Shown here piece after piece: positions 16,283 through 24,126 of a DNA stretch of 64,000 bases. The DNA lies in the NCBI GenBank assembly GCA_046328715.1, contig JAXLWB010000037.1, positions 41,138-105,137 of the forward strand, written 5' to 3'. Position 1 is the first letter of the stretch; each line of letters starts with the position of its first letter. The stretch comes from JAXLWB01 sp046328715 (GTDB taxonomy: Bacteria > Chloroflexota > Anaerolineae > Caldilineales > Caldilineaceae). The position numbers were made by a program, and so were the translations under genes. The notes beneath the pieces were generated by a model. The model did not search any database and had not been told where the DNA came from. It saw only the letters and a program-made list of their open reading frames with translations.

Positions 16283-16367
16283 AGAAGACCAGAAGACAAG
16301 AGGACAGGAAGACAGGAAGACGGGATAATTATCTTCTTGTCTTCTTGTCCTCCTGTCTTCCTATCTT
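16283..16367. repeat. AGAAGACAGG-word hairpin
   Basis: Tandem purine words (AGAAGACCAGAAGACAAGAG, then GACAGGAAGACAGGAAGACGG) face the complementary CTTCTTGTCTTCTTGTCCTC and CTGTCTTCCTATCTT across a short ATAATTAT loop. Probable transcript end of the alcohol dehydrogenase operon. Confidence 0.75.
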
Positions 16368-16379
16368 AAAAAGCGAACC

Positions 16380-17363
16380 ATGAACCAACCAACTCGTATC
16401 AAAGTTGCCCTCGTCGGTGCTGGCGGCTGGGGAAAACAACATGCACGTATCTTGTCTGCCCACCCTGAGGTGGAATTCTGCGCAATTGCCGGGCGCACGG
16501 CGGAAAAGACGCAGGCGCGTGCTGCGCAATATGGCGTACGTGCTTATCTGGATGTGGGTGAGATGCTCGATAAGGAGCGTCCCGACTTGGTGAGCCTCTG
16601 TTTGCCCAACCAGGGCCATTTTGAGGCAACGCTGCAAGTAATCGAGGCCGGCTATCCGTTGTTAGTGGAGAAGCCGCTGGTCTTTGATTTGAAAGAGGCG
16701 GATATTCTGCTGGCAGAGGCGGCCAAACGTAAGCTCTTTTTCGCCATCAACTTCAACCATCGCTACGCCAAGCCGATCCAACAGGCCAAGGCGGCTATTG
16801 AGAGTGGCAGAGTCGGCGAGATCAGCTTTGCTACCTGGCGTTTTGGTGGCGAAGGTTCCAGTACGCATCCGCACGCCAACTTGATCGAAACCCAGTGTCA
16901 CGCATTCGACCAACTGGAATATCTCTGTGGCCCGATTGACTCGATCATGGCGCAGATGAGCGATAAAACCGGGCAAGGCTACCGCACGTTGGCCCTGGCG
17001 CTTCATTTTGCCAATGGTGCAGTTGGTTCGCTACTTGGCAGTTACGACTCTTCCTACGCTTATGCGGATACTCACCTTCTGGAGATCAACGGCAGCGGCG
17101 GGCGGGTGCTGGTTGAAGATACCGTGCGTCGCTACAGCTATCAGCAACGGGGCAACGAGAGCGCCGAAGTCTGGCAAGCGGGCTACTTTAACGACCGCGA
17201 CCGTGAATTTCACCGCACCTTTGATTTCTATTTTGATGCGATGTTAGCAGCCTTCAAAGCCGGCAATCCACCACCGATCCATGCCGAAGCAGGTCGGCGG
17301 GCGCTACAATTGGCCTATGCGGCGATCCATTCGTTTGAAAGTGGGCAGCGTGTAAATATTTAG
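16380..17363 (+). CDS. Gfo/Idh/MocA-family NAD(P)-dependent oxidoreductase
   Basis: A 327-residue protein with the Rossmann motif KVALVGAGGWGKQHARILSA at residues 8-27, the family EKPL motif (LLVEKPLVFDLKEAD) near residue 100 and the catalytic histidine segment ETQCHAFDQLEYLCG near residue 180. Members oxidise or epimerise sugars, inositols and sugar acids. The ATG has no clear SD and sits 12 bases after a strong hairpin, so its expression may be low or depend on read-through. It is followed by the DUF3800 gene. Confidence 0.9.
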   Translation: MNQPTRIKVALVGAGGWGKQHARILSAHPEVEFCAIAGRTAEKTQARAAQYGVRAYLDVGEMLDKERPDLVSLCLPNQGHFEATLQVIEAGYPLLVEKPLVFDLKEADILLAEAAKRKLFFAINFNHRYAKPIQQAKAAIESGRVGEISFATWRFGGEGSSTHPHANLIETQCHAFDQLEYLCGPIDSIMAQMSDKTGQGYRTLALALHFANGAVGSLLGSYDSSYAYADTHLLEINGSGGRVLVEDTVRRYSYQQRGNESAEVWQAGYFNDRDREFHRTFDFYFDAMLAAFKAGNPPPIHAEAGRRALQLAYAAIHSFESGQRVNI

Positions 17364-17383
17364 TAAATCAGTTTAATGCACTT

Positions 17384-17434
17384 TATAATGCAAGGCTCAA
17401 AGTTTGTCATAAACAAAAAATCGAGCCTTGCATG
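17384..17434 (+). promoter_or_regulatory. -10 box and 5' leader hairpin that encloses the DUF3800 start codon
   Basis: TATAAT (17384-17389) is a perfect -10 box (no clear -35). Starting at its third base, ATGCAAGGCTC (17388-17398) is perfectly complementary to GAGCCTTGCAT (17423-17433), whose last two bases are the A and T of the DUF3800 start codon (17432-17434). A transcript starting near 17394 would begin with this hairpin and have no Shine-Dalgarno. The 24-base loop contains GTTT...AAAC, a possible inner pair. Confidence 0.7.
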
Positions 17435-18052
17435 TTTTCTTTAACTTTTGCTGGTGACGAATCGGGTGATGTGAGTTTTGCCTTTACCAAAGGTGCTTCA
17501 ACACATTTTCTTATTACTATCATTGCCGCCAATGCCGACTTAATGCAGTTACTTTTGCAGGATGTGCGCCAACAGTCCAATTTGCCAGCGAACTACGAGT
17601 TTTCCTTTCATGGACTAACAGCGAGTGCGCTCCGCCGCCGGGTCTTTACAGCATTGGCAGATACGGAATTCAGCGCTTGGGCAGTGGCGGTCAATAAGGC
17701 CAAACTCGCTGATAGCTTCCGGGTTATGCGTCCGGTTGAGTTTTATCTCTATTTTGTCAGTGAAACCATCCGTCTTATCCCATCCGAACAGCGAATTGGA
17801 GCGACCTTATTGTTGGATGAATTCGCCTCGCCCAAACATTTGCCTGGGGAGTTACGGCGCATCCTCAAAGCACGCTCAATTCCCCGACATTTCAAGCAGA
17901 TCGTGGCAAAACGTTCACGTAGCGAACCACTAATTCAAGTAGCAGACTTGTTAGCAGGCGCACTCCATCGGCACATTGTGAGCGATGATCACGAATGTTA
18001 TCGGCTGATTCAGCATCATTTTCGAGTAGTTGCAGACTTTGGTGAGGAATAA
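17432..18052 (+). CDS. DUF3800 domain protein (RNase H-like fold)
   Basis: A 206-residue protein with the DUF3800 signatures: N-terminal LTFAGDESGDVSFAF (DESGD), central ATLLLDEFASPKHLPG and C-terminal SEPLIQVADLLAGALHRHI (QxADLLAGA). The conserved acids (D9, E10 region; D and E of LLLDE; D of VADLL) fit a retroviral-integrase/RNase H-like metal site. Function of the family is not established; members are often near mobile or defence genes, and several conserved RNA motifs have been named after their association with DUF3800 genes. Here it stands alone between two unrelated dehydrogenase genes, has its own -10 box, no SD and palindromic DNA on both sides. It looks like an independently acquired unit. 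Confidence 0.85.
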   Translation: MFSLTFAGDESGDVSFAFTKGASTHFLITIIAANADLMQLLLQDVRQQSNLPANYEFSFHGLTASALRRRVFTALADTEFSAWAVAVNKAKLADSFRVMRPVEFYLYFVSETIRLIPSEQRIGATLLLDEFASPKHLPGELRRILKARSIPRHFKQIVAKRSRSEPLIQVADLLAGALHRHIVSDDHECYRLIQHHFRVVADFGEE

Positions 18053-18058
18053 AATAAA

Positions 18059-18152
18059 CCCGCTCTGCTAGCCGATTCTTCCATGTGGGAAGAGAGCAGG
18101 CCGCCACAATCGGCGACTTTTCGCAGAGCGGGAGAAGTCCGTTGGGACTTTT
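18059..18152 (+). ncRNA. Candidate structured RNA downstream of the DUF3800 gene
   Basis: Three nested or stacked stems are visible: P1 CCCGCTCTGC (18059-18068) with GCAGAGCGGG (18123-18132), P2 GCCGATT (18071-18077) with AATCGGC (18108-18114), P3 CTTCC (18078-18082) with GGAAG (18088-18092). A separate hairpin AGAAGTCC/GGACTTTT (18133-18140/18145-18152, loop GTTG) follows. GACTTTTC (18115-18122) can instead pair with GAGAAGTC (18132-18139), competing with both P1 and the last hairpin. It begins seven bases after the DUF3800 stop codon. Candidate only; no alignment was possible. Confidence 0.6.
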
Positions 18153-18166
18153 ACCTATCTGCCATT

Positions 18167-18213
18167 ATCGCTACTTTTGACGATGTTGTCAAGCAGTATT
18201 TTAGCGTAGCGAT
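18167..18213. repeat. Second hairpin downstream of DUF3800
   Basis: ATCGCTAC (18167-18174) pairs with GTAGCGAT (18206-18213), with an inner TTGAC (18177-18181)/GTCAA (18188-18192). It may be part of the same structured region. From 18214 to 18317 I see only short imperfect palindromes. Confidence 0.5.
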
Positions 18214-18317
18214 TCAGTGATAGTTGCTCGTTACGAGAAAAGAGTGCATCCTTCACGTTTAATGAGTAGCCATCACTGACGAGCCAAGTCATTACGTTTT
18301 CGATACAAACAGATCTT

Positions 18318-19289
18318 ATGACAGAACCAACCAAAATCCGTGTAGCGATGATCGGGGCTGGCGGAATGGCAAACAGTGTGCATTATCCGTCGCTCGCCTC
18401 CTTTGCCGATGTCGAGATCGCCGCCATCTGCGACATCGACAGCCAGCGGCTCAACGCCACGGCAGAGCGTTACAACGTCGCCAAACGCTACAGTGATTAT
18501 CGCAAGATGGTCGAGGAGGTCGCTCCCGATGCGGTCTATGCGATTGGTCAACCCCACATCATGTTTGACGTGTGGACTTGGTGTCTGCGCAATGGGCTCA
18601 ACCTCTATATCGAAAAGCCGCTGGGAATTACCATCCATCAGGCACGGGCGCTGGCGCATTTGGCAGCCGAAAAGCAGTGTATTACGCAGGTCAGCTTTCA
18701 GCGGCGCAGTTGCCCAATGGTGGTCCATCTCTACAACGAGTGCCGCAAACGGGGGCCGATTGTCCATGCCGAATGCTCGTTCTTCAAATGTGCTCCCAAC
18801 CCCTATCTGGAAGCACGCGACCACATGATGGATGACGGCGTGCATGCCATTGATACCTTGCGCTGGCTCTGTGGCGGCGAGGTGGTCGAGGTGCAAAGTC
18901 ACTGCAAGCGTATCGGCACGCCCGACATCAACTTTATCTCGGCGCTACTCCACTTTGACAACGGCGCAACCGCGGTGCTGCTCAACAGTTGGAGCAGCGG
19001 ACGGCGCATCTTTAAAGTAGAGATGCACGCACCCGGTATCTGTGCCGAGGCCGAACACGAAAATAAAGGCCGCCTCTATGCTGACAGCGATACCCAAGGT
19101 ATTGAATTTGACACACGGGAAGTAGCCGGTAGCCATGAAAACTACGTTTTTGGCGGCTTCCAAGCTAAAAATCGTGAATTTATCGATGCAGTCAAAAATA
19201 AGACGCTCCCTAGCTCCCATTTTGGAGATGCGGTCAAGACTATGGAAGTGGCAGAGATTATTCTGGCGCAGGCGTTGCTCAAGAAGTAA
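18318..19289 (+). CDS. Gfo/Idh/MocA-family oxidoreductase
   Basis: A 323-residue protein starting with the Rossmann segment IRVAMIGAGGMANSVHYPSL, then an acidic NAD-binding tip ICDIDSQRLN. The family motif is YIEKPLGITIHQARALAHLA near residue 100, and the probable catalytic His lies in MMDDGVHAIDTLRWLCG near residue 178. It is related to but clearly distinct from the homologue at 16380. Probable role: NAD(P)-dependent oxidation of a sugar or sugar acid. It is followed by a CCCACCC element and the isochorismatase-like gene, which may be co-transcribed with it. Confidence 0.9.
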   Translation: MTEPTKIRVAMIGAGGMANSVHYPSLASFADVEIAAICDIDSQRLNATAERYNVAKRYSDYRKMVEEVAPDAVYAIGQPHIMFDVWTWCLRNGLNLYIEKPLGITIHQARALAHLAAEKQCITQVSFQRRSCPMVVHLYNECRKRGPIVHAECSFFKCAPNPYLEARDHMMDDGVHAIDTLRWLCGGEVVEVQSHCKRIGTPDINFISALLHFDNGATAVLLNSWSSGRRIFKVEMHAPGICAEAEHENKGRLYADSDTQGIEFDTREVAGSHENYVFGGFQAKNREFIDAVKNKTLPSSHFGDAVKTMEVAEIILAQALLKK

Positions 19290-19295
19290 CCACCC

Positions 19296-19427
19296 AACCC
19301 CACCCTAGCCCTCCCCTGGTAAGGGAGGGAATTGTCACGGAAAGGGTTTTGTTTGGTGGATAGTAGGAAGTACGAAATCTGCCCCTTTACTTTTCCCTCC
19401 TTGTTCTGGGGAGGGTTAGGGTGGGGT
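19296..19427. repeat. CCCACCCTAACCCTCCC palindromic element, copy 2
   Basis: Left end AACCCCACCCTAGCCCTCCCC and right end GGGGAGGGTTAGGGTGGGGTT are near-perfect inverted repeats. The interior GGGAGGGAATTGTCACGGAA, GTTTGGTGGATAGTAGGA and CCCCTTTACTTTTCCCTCC matches copies 1 and 3. It fills almost the whole gap between two genes. Confidence 0.85.
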
Positions 19428-19442
19428 TAGTATTTATGAACT

Positions 19443-20186
19443 ATGAATCAATTTAACCTCACACTACGTCGCCAAGTCTTGACACAAGATACGTTTGGAC
19501 ATAACCATTGGCTCGTGCGCACCGAACAGCGAACGGTCGCTGCGCCGAAAACCGCCATCGTGATCTGCGACATGTGGGATTGTCATTGGAGCCGTGGAGC
19601 GAGTGAACGCGTCGAGGCGATGGTGCCCACCATGAATCAAGTGGTAGCGGCCGCCCGTCAACAAGGGGCGCTGATCATCCATGCTCCGTCTGAGGTGATG
19701 AACTTCTATACCGACCACCCAGCACGGCAGCGGAACCAAGCATTGCCAGTAGTTACACCGCCCGCACCTCTTGACCTTGCCGACCCGCCATTACCGATTG
19801 ACGATACGGACGGCGGCTCTGACACGGGGGAAAGCAACTGGTACAAGGCTTGGAGTCGCCAGCACGCTGGCCTTTTCATCGACGAAGCGAAGGATCTGAT
19901 CACAGACGATGGCACCGAGGTCTACAATGCCCTTCATTATTACGGCATTGAACAACTGCTGATCATGGGCGTCCATACCAATATGTGTGTGCTCAGACGC
20001 TCCTTTGCCATCAAACAGATGGTACGTTGGGGCGTCAATGTGGCACTGGTAGCGGATTTGACCGACACCATGTACAATCCCGCACAACGCCCCTATGTCA
20101 GCCATGAAGAAGGGACACGTCTGGTGGTCGAGTATATTGAGAAGTTCTGGTGCCCGACGATTTTGAGCAAAGAGATAGCGGGATGA
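19443..20186 (+). CDS. Isochorismatase-like cysteine hydrolase
   Basis: A 247-residue protein of the isochorismatase/nicotinamidase fold. Catalytic elements: Asp in TAIVICDMWDCHWSRGA near residue 42, a Lys/Trp region NWYKAWSRQHAGL, and the nucleophile Cys in MGVHTNMCVLRRSFAIKQM near residue 182, preceded by the cis-peptide-type GVHTN. Family members hydrolyse amides, carbamates or isochorismate; the acidic insertion around residues 115-130 (PLPIDDTDGGSDTGES) is longer than usual. No secretion signal. Adjacent genes (Gfo/Idh upstream, TIM-barrel isomerase downstream) suggest a role in processing an amide- or ester-bearing sugar derivative, which is inference. Confidence 0.85.
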   Translation: MNQFNLTLRRQVLTQDTFGHNHWLVRTEQRTVAAPKTAIVICDMWDCHWSRGASERVEAMVPTMNQVVAAARQQGALIIHAPSEVMNFYTDHPARQRNQALPVVTPPAPLDLADPPLPIDDTDGGSDTGESNWYKAWSRQHAGLFIDEAKDLITDDGTEVYNALHYYGIEQLLIMGVHTNMCVLRRSFAIKQMVRWGVNVALVADLTDTMYNPAQRPYVSHEEGTRLVVEYIEKFWCPTILSKEIAG

Positions 20187-20252
20187 CAAGAAGACAAGAA
20201 GACAGGAGAACAAGAAGACAAGATAAACTCGATCATGTCGTTTTGTCTTCTT
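20184..20252. repeat. ACAAGAAGACAGG-word hairpin
   Basis: ACAAGAAGACAAGAAGACAGG words starting at the hydrolase stop codon are answered weakly by TTTTGTCTTCTTT (20240-20252). The right arm is much shorter than the left, unlike the similar hairpins at 16283 and 39778. Confidence 0.5.
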
Positions 20253-20307
20253 TAGACACTGTGAAACCTCTTGTGATTGATGTAGAACCAAAAAAGAGAG
20301 CCAAACT

Positions 20308-21126
20308 ATGAAAAATCTCCATTCAACCCAATCGAACCGTTTTGCGCTCTTTGTCAAACCGTGGAAAGCGATGACCCTGCCCGAGGTGGGGAATCATGTG
20401 AAAAAGCTGGGCTTTGACCTGATCGAGCTGCCGGTGCGTCCTGGCTTTGCTTGCCAGCCAGAGAACATCGAACGTGACCTGCCCCAAGCAGTGAAAATAC
20501 TGGCGGATCTTGGCGTAGACGTTCTGAATGTTACGGTCGCTCTGCCCTTGAACGATGAGCGTCTCTATGCTGCCTGCGCTGCCGCCGGGATCGCAATGAA
20601 TCGTGTCATCTTTAGCCGCGAGGGTCTTGGCTATTGGGAAGCTGAAGCCAAGGCGCGCCGCCAACTCGACGCCGCCCTGCCACTCTGTGAACGTTACAAT
20701 CTGCAAATCGGCATCCAACACCACTACGGCGGCTCCGTGCCGATCAACTCAATGGGGCTCTATCACTTGGTCAAAGATTACGATCCGCGTTATGTCGGTG
20801 CCATTTGGGACCCCGCCCACAATGCACTGATGGGCGAAGACCCGGCAACGGGACTCGAAATCGTGCAGTCACATCTCTGTGTGGTCAACCTCAAAAACGC
20901 CTACTGGCGTAAGGTGAGCGGACCCGAAGCCGAGGTCGCCGATTGGCAGGTCTACTGGACCTCCGGGCGGCAGGGGCGCGCTTCCTGGGCGCAGGTGGCC
21001 GCTAAGGTCAAAGCAATGGGCTATGACGGGCCGATCTGTTTTTCGGCTGAATACAGCGCTGAGCATGAGGTGGATCGGCTGATTGTAGAAGATCTGACCT
21101 TTGCCAAAAGCTTGTGGCATGGATGA
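20308..21126 (+). CDS. TIM-barrel sugar isomerase/epimerase family protein
   Basis: A 272-residue protein of the xylose-isomerase-like TIM barrel superfamily (IolE/IolI/tagatose-epimerase type). Visible landmarks: LGFDLIELPVRPGFAC at strand 2, a helix-4 segment RYNLQIGIQHHYGGSVPINS (His ligand), then VGAIWDPAHNALMGEDPATG (Asp/His metal site), VVNLKNAYW and ICFSAEYSAEHEVDRL (Glu). These give a plausible divalent-metal site of E/D/H/E type. The substrate is likely a free ketose, inosose or hydroxypyruvate-like compound. It ends 19 bases before the 3' end of the convergent aldo/keto reductase gene. Confidence 0.87.
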   Translation: MKNLHSTQSNRFALFVKPWKAMTLPEVGNHVKKLGFDLIELPVRPGFACQPENIERDLPQAVKILADLGVDVLNVTVALPLNDERLYAACAAAGIAMNRVIFSREGLGYWEAEAKARRQLDAALPLCERYNLQIGIQHHYGGSVPINSMGLYHLVKDYDPRYVGAIWDPAHNALMGEDPATGLEIVQSHLCVVNLKNAYWRKVSGPEAEVADWQVYWTSGRQGRASWAQVAAKVKAMGYDGPICFSAEYSAEHEVDRLIVEDLTFAKSLWHG

Positions 21127-21145
21127 CGCAGGAATAGGACCATTT

Positions 21146-22057
21146 CTACTCGACCGCCCGAATGAGCGTTTCCATCTGCTCGATCCGTTTGACGCCGAGG
21201 ATCAAGGAAACGACAGCGGGTTGCTCCAGCAGGGCGAGCAGGGCATGTTGCAGCAGTGTTCGTCCTTTGGCAGCGGCCTCGTTTTCGATCCCAGCCAGTT
21301 GTTCAAACAGTTCGGGGGTCAGGGGCATGGTCCATTGTGGCTTTTCGACCTGGCGCGAGTCGGCGGGCGGCTGTGCATCTTGCTGATATTTGCCAGTCAG
21401 CACTCCCCCTTGCAACACCTGATAGGGTACAACGGCGATGCCCTGGCGCTGGCAGAGCGGCAGAATTTCTTTTTCAATCTCGCGCTTGAGCAGGCTATAG
21501 GCTGGTTGAAGCGCAACCGGGCGAGCGTAGTGGTTTGTGTCGCAGAGTTGTAACACTTCTTCAATCTGTTGGGCCGAGAAGTTGGACAGCGCCCAATGGC
21601 GGATCTTACCCGCTCTGATCAACTCGTCCATCACCTGAATTGACTCAACCAGCGGCGTGTCGGGATCGGGTTTGTGCATATAGTAGAGGTCGATGAAGTC
21701 GGTTGCCAGGCGCGCCAGAGAGCGGTCGGTCTCGCGTAAAATATGACTACGACTCAGCCCCTGATCGTCATTGGCGGGGCCGATCTTCATTCCCACTTTG
21801 CTAGCCAGCACTACTTGATTGCGCCTGCCCGCCAGCGCCTTCCCCAGAATCTCCTCCGCCACACCTCCTGCCGAGCCAACGTAACGGGCGTATCCCTCAT
21901 ACATGTTGGCGGTGTCGATAAAATTGATGCCGTGGTCAATCGCCCAATGGGTGAGCTTGATGGCGTCTGCTTCGGCCACCGGCGTGCCAAAGGTCATCGT
22001 GCCCAAGCTAAGGATCGATACTTGAAGCGCAGTGTGGGGAATCGGTCGTCGTTGCAT
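21146..22057 (-). CDS. Aldo/keto reductase
   Basis: A 303-residue NADPH-dependent reductase with the full catalytic tetrad of the AKR TIM barrel: Asp and Tyr in INFIDTANMYEGYARY, Lys in VVLASKVGMKIG and His in FIDLYYMHKPDPDTPLVES. The C-terminal NADP-binding segment is LILGVKRIEQMETL. It most resembles the bacterial AKR11/12 group of general sugar aldehyde/ketone reductases. It is the last gene of the minus-strand operon that begins with the binding protein at 26887 (binding protein, two permeases, sialidase-like protein, then this gene). Confidence 0.92.
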   Translation of the reverse strand: MQRRPIPHTALQVSILSLGTMTFGTPVAEADAIKLTHWAIDHGINFIDTANMYEGYARYVGSAGGVAEEILGKALAGRRNQVVLASKVGMKIGPANDDQGLSRSHILRETDRSLARLATDFIDLYYMHKPDPDTPLVESIQVMDELIRAGKIRHWALSNFSAQQIEEVLQLCDTNHYARPVALQPAYSLLKREIEKEILPLCQRQGIAVVPYQVLQGGVLTGKYQQDAQPPADSRQVEKPQWTMPLTPELFEQLAGIENEAAAKGRTLLQHALLALLEQPAVVSLILGVKRIEQMETLIRAVE

Positions 22058-22098
22058 AGGTGGTTTTCCAATCGTGCAAGTATTTGAAAGCGAGCTTT

Positions 22099-23262
22099 TT
22101 ACAGCTCAAAGTGTGTTCCTTGGATAGTGGTTACGCCATCTGGCTCTTCGCCCCAATAGACGACAAAGAGTGAACCATCCTCCAGCACAATTGCCTCGGG
22201 ATAGCCCAGATTGCGATTCGGAAGATTATCACGAATGATCAACTCATCAGCAATCTCCCACGAATCACCGTTGTCGTGGCTGAGGCAGGCGCGGATGCCA
22301 AAGGGTGGGCGGCGATAACCATAAACAGAGAGCACCCGACCGTCGGGCAGTTGTACGATATCGGCTGGATAGCCCCAGATCGGCGTGCGCCACGGTTTGC
22401 TCCAGGTGAGTCCCTGGTCGTCCGAAGTGACCTGATAGAGATATTCGCCACCTTCCTCGGAGCTGCGCAAATGACAGAGCAATCGGCCATTGGCTAAACG
22501 TGCCAGCACCGGCTCGTAGAAGTTAACCGCTGGATCACGGGCAATCTCACGAGTCTGGTTCCAAGTGTCTCCGCCGTCTTCCGAGATCGCAACAAAGGCC
22601 GCACTTTTGCCGACCTTGACCGTGCCATCGGCGTTCCATTCGTTGCCGAGCGGCTCTCCCTCCCAAACTTTGGTTTCGAGAAAGTAGATATCGTAGAAGG
22701 GATCAGCCGCCGCCAGTGGCTGCAATAAGGTGCTATCAGCCAATTCAACCGCGCCCCGGTGTGAGTAGCCGCTGATATAGGGCTGTGTGTTGATCTTGGT
22801 CGTCGCAACCCAGCTTTGGCCGTTGTCTTGCGAGCGATGAACGTAGGTACCCTCGTGACAACTGATCCAGGGCAGTGGCTGGCGCAAAACCGCACCTGGC
22901 TGCGCAGCGAGCTTGACCATCTCTACCGGCGGATAGAACTTACGCCGGTAGACAGTGAGCAGCATTTTGCCATTGGCTAACACTGCCAACCCCGGACATT
23001 CGGTACCCAGCCAATCGTAGGAGGGAATAGGCTGTGGCGCTTTCCAGGTTTGGCCCTGATCGGTGGAGCGAATCAAAAAGTTGCGGTAATCGGGATCATA
23101 GGGCGGATGCAGCCAGGCACGTGGCGAATGGGGGCCGATTTCACGCATGACGGTCAGATTAAAGGCGACCAACCAGTCGCCGTTTGGTGTGATGGCAATC
23201 GAAGGCCCCATTGCATAACGATGGCGATCACGAAAGAGAGTCGTATGGCGAATGTTGCGCAT
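22099..23262 (-). CDS. Sialidase-like BNR/Asp-box repeat protein
   Basis: A 387-residue six-bladed propeller candidate with five Asp boxes: STDQGQTW, SQDNGQSW, SEDGGDTW, SDDQGLTW and SHDNGDSW. It starts RHTTLFRDRHRYAMGPSIAI, where an arginine could belong to the sialidase Arg triad, but I cannot assign catalytic Tyr/Glu with confidence. No signal peptide is evident, so it would act on imported oligosaccharide in the cytoplasm. The gene begins six bases after the permease stop, so it is part of importer operon A. Exo-alpha-sialidase is the usual annotation; another exo-glycosidase or lyase on a propeller scaffold is possible. Confidence 0.8.
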   Translation of the reverse strand: MRNIRHTTLFRDRHRYAMGPSIAITPNGDWLVAFNLTVMREIGPHSPRAWLHPPYDPDYRNFLIRSTDQGQTWKAPQPIPSYDWLGTECPGLAVLANGKMLLTVYRRKFYPPVEMVKLAAQPGAVLRQPLPWISCHEGTYVHRSQDNGQSWVATTKINTQPYISGYSHRGAVELADSTLLQPLAAADPFYDIYFLETKVWEGEPLGNEWNADGTVKVGKSAAFVAISEDGGDTWNQTREIARDPAVNFYEPVLARLANGRLLCHLRSSEEGGEYLYQVTSDDQGLTWSKPWRTPIWGYPADIVQLPDGRVLSVYGYRRPPFGIRACLSHDNGDSWEIADELIIRDNLPNRNLGYPEAIVLEDGSLFVVYWGEEPDGVTTIQGTHFEL

Positions 23263-23268
23263 AAACTG

Positions 23269-24126
23269 TTAGCCTTTGATGCCAGTTTGGATAATGCCTT
23301 GGATAAAATAGCGTTGCATGAGTAGAAAAAAGAGCAGGGTGGGCAAGGCCACGATCACCATCGCAGCCATCGCCGGACCGTAGCCAAACTGGTTACTGGT
23401 CTGCTGAAAATTGAGCGTGTTAAAGCTCGCTGCGCCCACGGGCAATGTCTTCCATTCTTCATGAAAGGCAACCAGCAGGGGCCACAGAAAGTCATTCCAG
23501 TTATCGGTGAAAATCAAGATGGCACCCGCCAGTGTCACTGAGCGGGCCAGTGGCAAGACGACATGCCAAAAGCTCTGCAAGCGATTGCAACCGTCGATTG
23601 CCGCCGCATCCTCAAGTTCACGGGGAAAAGTGAGAAAGAACTGGCGATAGAGAAAGATACTAAAGGCCCCGCTGAGCGCAGGCAGGATCAGCGCCACGTA
23701 GGTATCATCTAGGTTTAGGCGCAGCACACTGATAAAGAGCGGCACAACCGTCAACTCGTCCGGGATCATGAGTGAGCCGACCAGCAGCCAGAAGATCAGG
23801 TTGCGCCCCGGAAAGTGCAGGCGGGCCAGCGCATAGCCGGTCAACGAGCCCAGGAGCAAACGGCCTAATGTCACACTGGTCGCCACGATCACGCTGTTCA
23901 TAAACCAAGTGAACATGGGCGCCTTGCGAAAGACGGCCAGATAGTGCTCGATCGTTGCTGGGCGCGGTACCAGACTGATGCTAGAAAGGATTTGCGATTC
24001 GGGCTTGAGCGAGGTCGCCACCATCCAGTAGAGCGGGAAGATCCAGAGCAACCCAAAGAAGATACCGAGCAACCAGGGGATGCTGATCTGCCATGAAAGA
24101 CGGCGGGGTAGCTTGCTGTTATACAT
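23269..24126 (-). CDS. Sugar ABC importer permease, MalG type (importer A)
   Basis: A 285-residue membrane protein with six hydrophobic segments and the EAA coupling loop FPRELEDAAAIDGCNRLQSF followed by WHVVLPLARSVTLAGA, typical of the CUT1 MalG family. I choose the ATG at 24126 (MYNSKLPRRLSWQI), overlapping the end of the MalF-type gene by eight bases; the frame extends further upstream but through that gene. The C-terminal QRYFIQGIIQTGIKG is characteristic of MalG proteins. No ATPase gene is linked, so a shared ATPase from elsewhere must energise it. Confidence 0.92.
   Translation of the reverse strand: MYNSKLPRRLSWQISIPWLLGIFFGLLWIFPLYWMVATSLKPESQILSSISLVPRPATIEHYLAVFRKAPMFTWFMNSVIVATSVTLGRLLLGSLTGYALARLHFPGRNLIFWLLVGSLMIPDELTVVPLFISVLRLNLDDTYVALILPALSGAFSIFLYRQFFLTFPRELEDAAAIDGCNRLQSFWHVVLPLARSVTLAGAILIFTDNWNDFLWPLLVAFHEEWKTLPVGAASFNTLNFQQTSNQFGYGPAMAAMVIVALPTLLFFLLMQRYFIQGIIQTGIKG

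Noticed and set aside
18059..18152. tRNA gene (cloverleaf-like appearance)
   Set aside because: No acceptor CCA end, T-loop GTTCGA or D-loop consensus is present in the right places.
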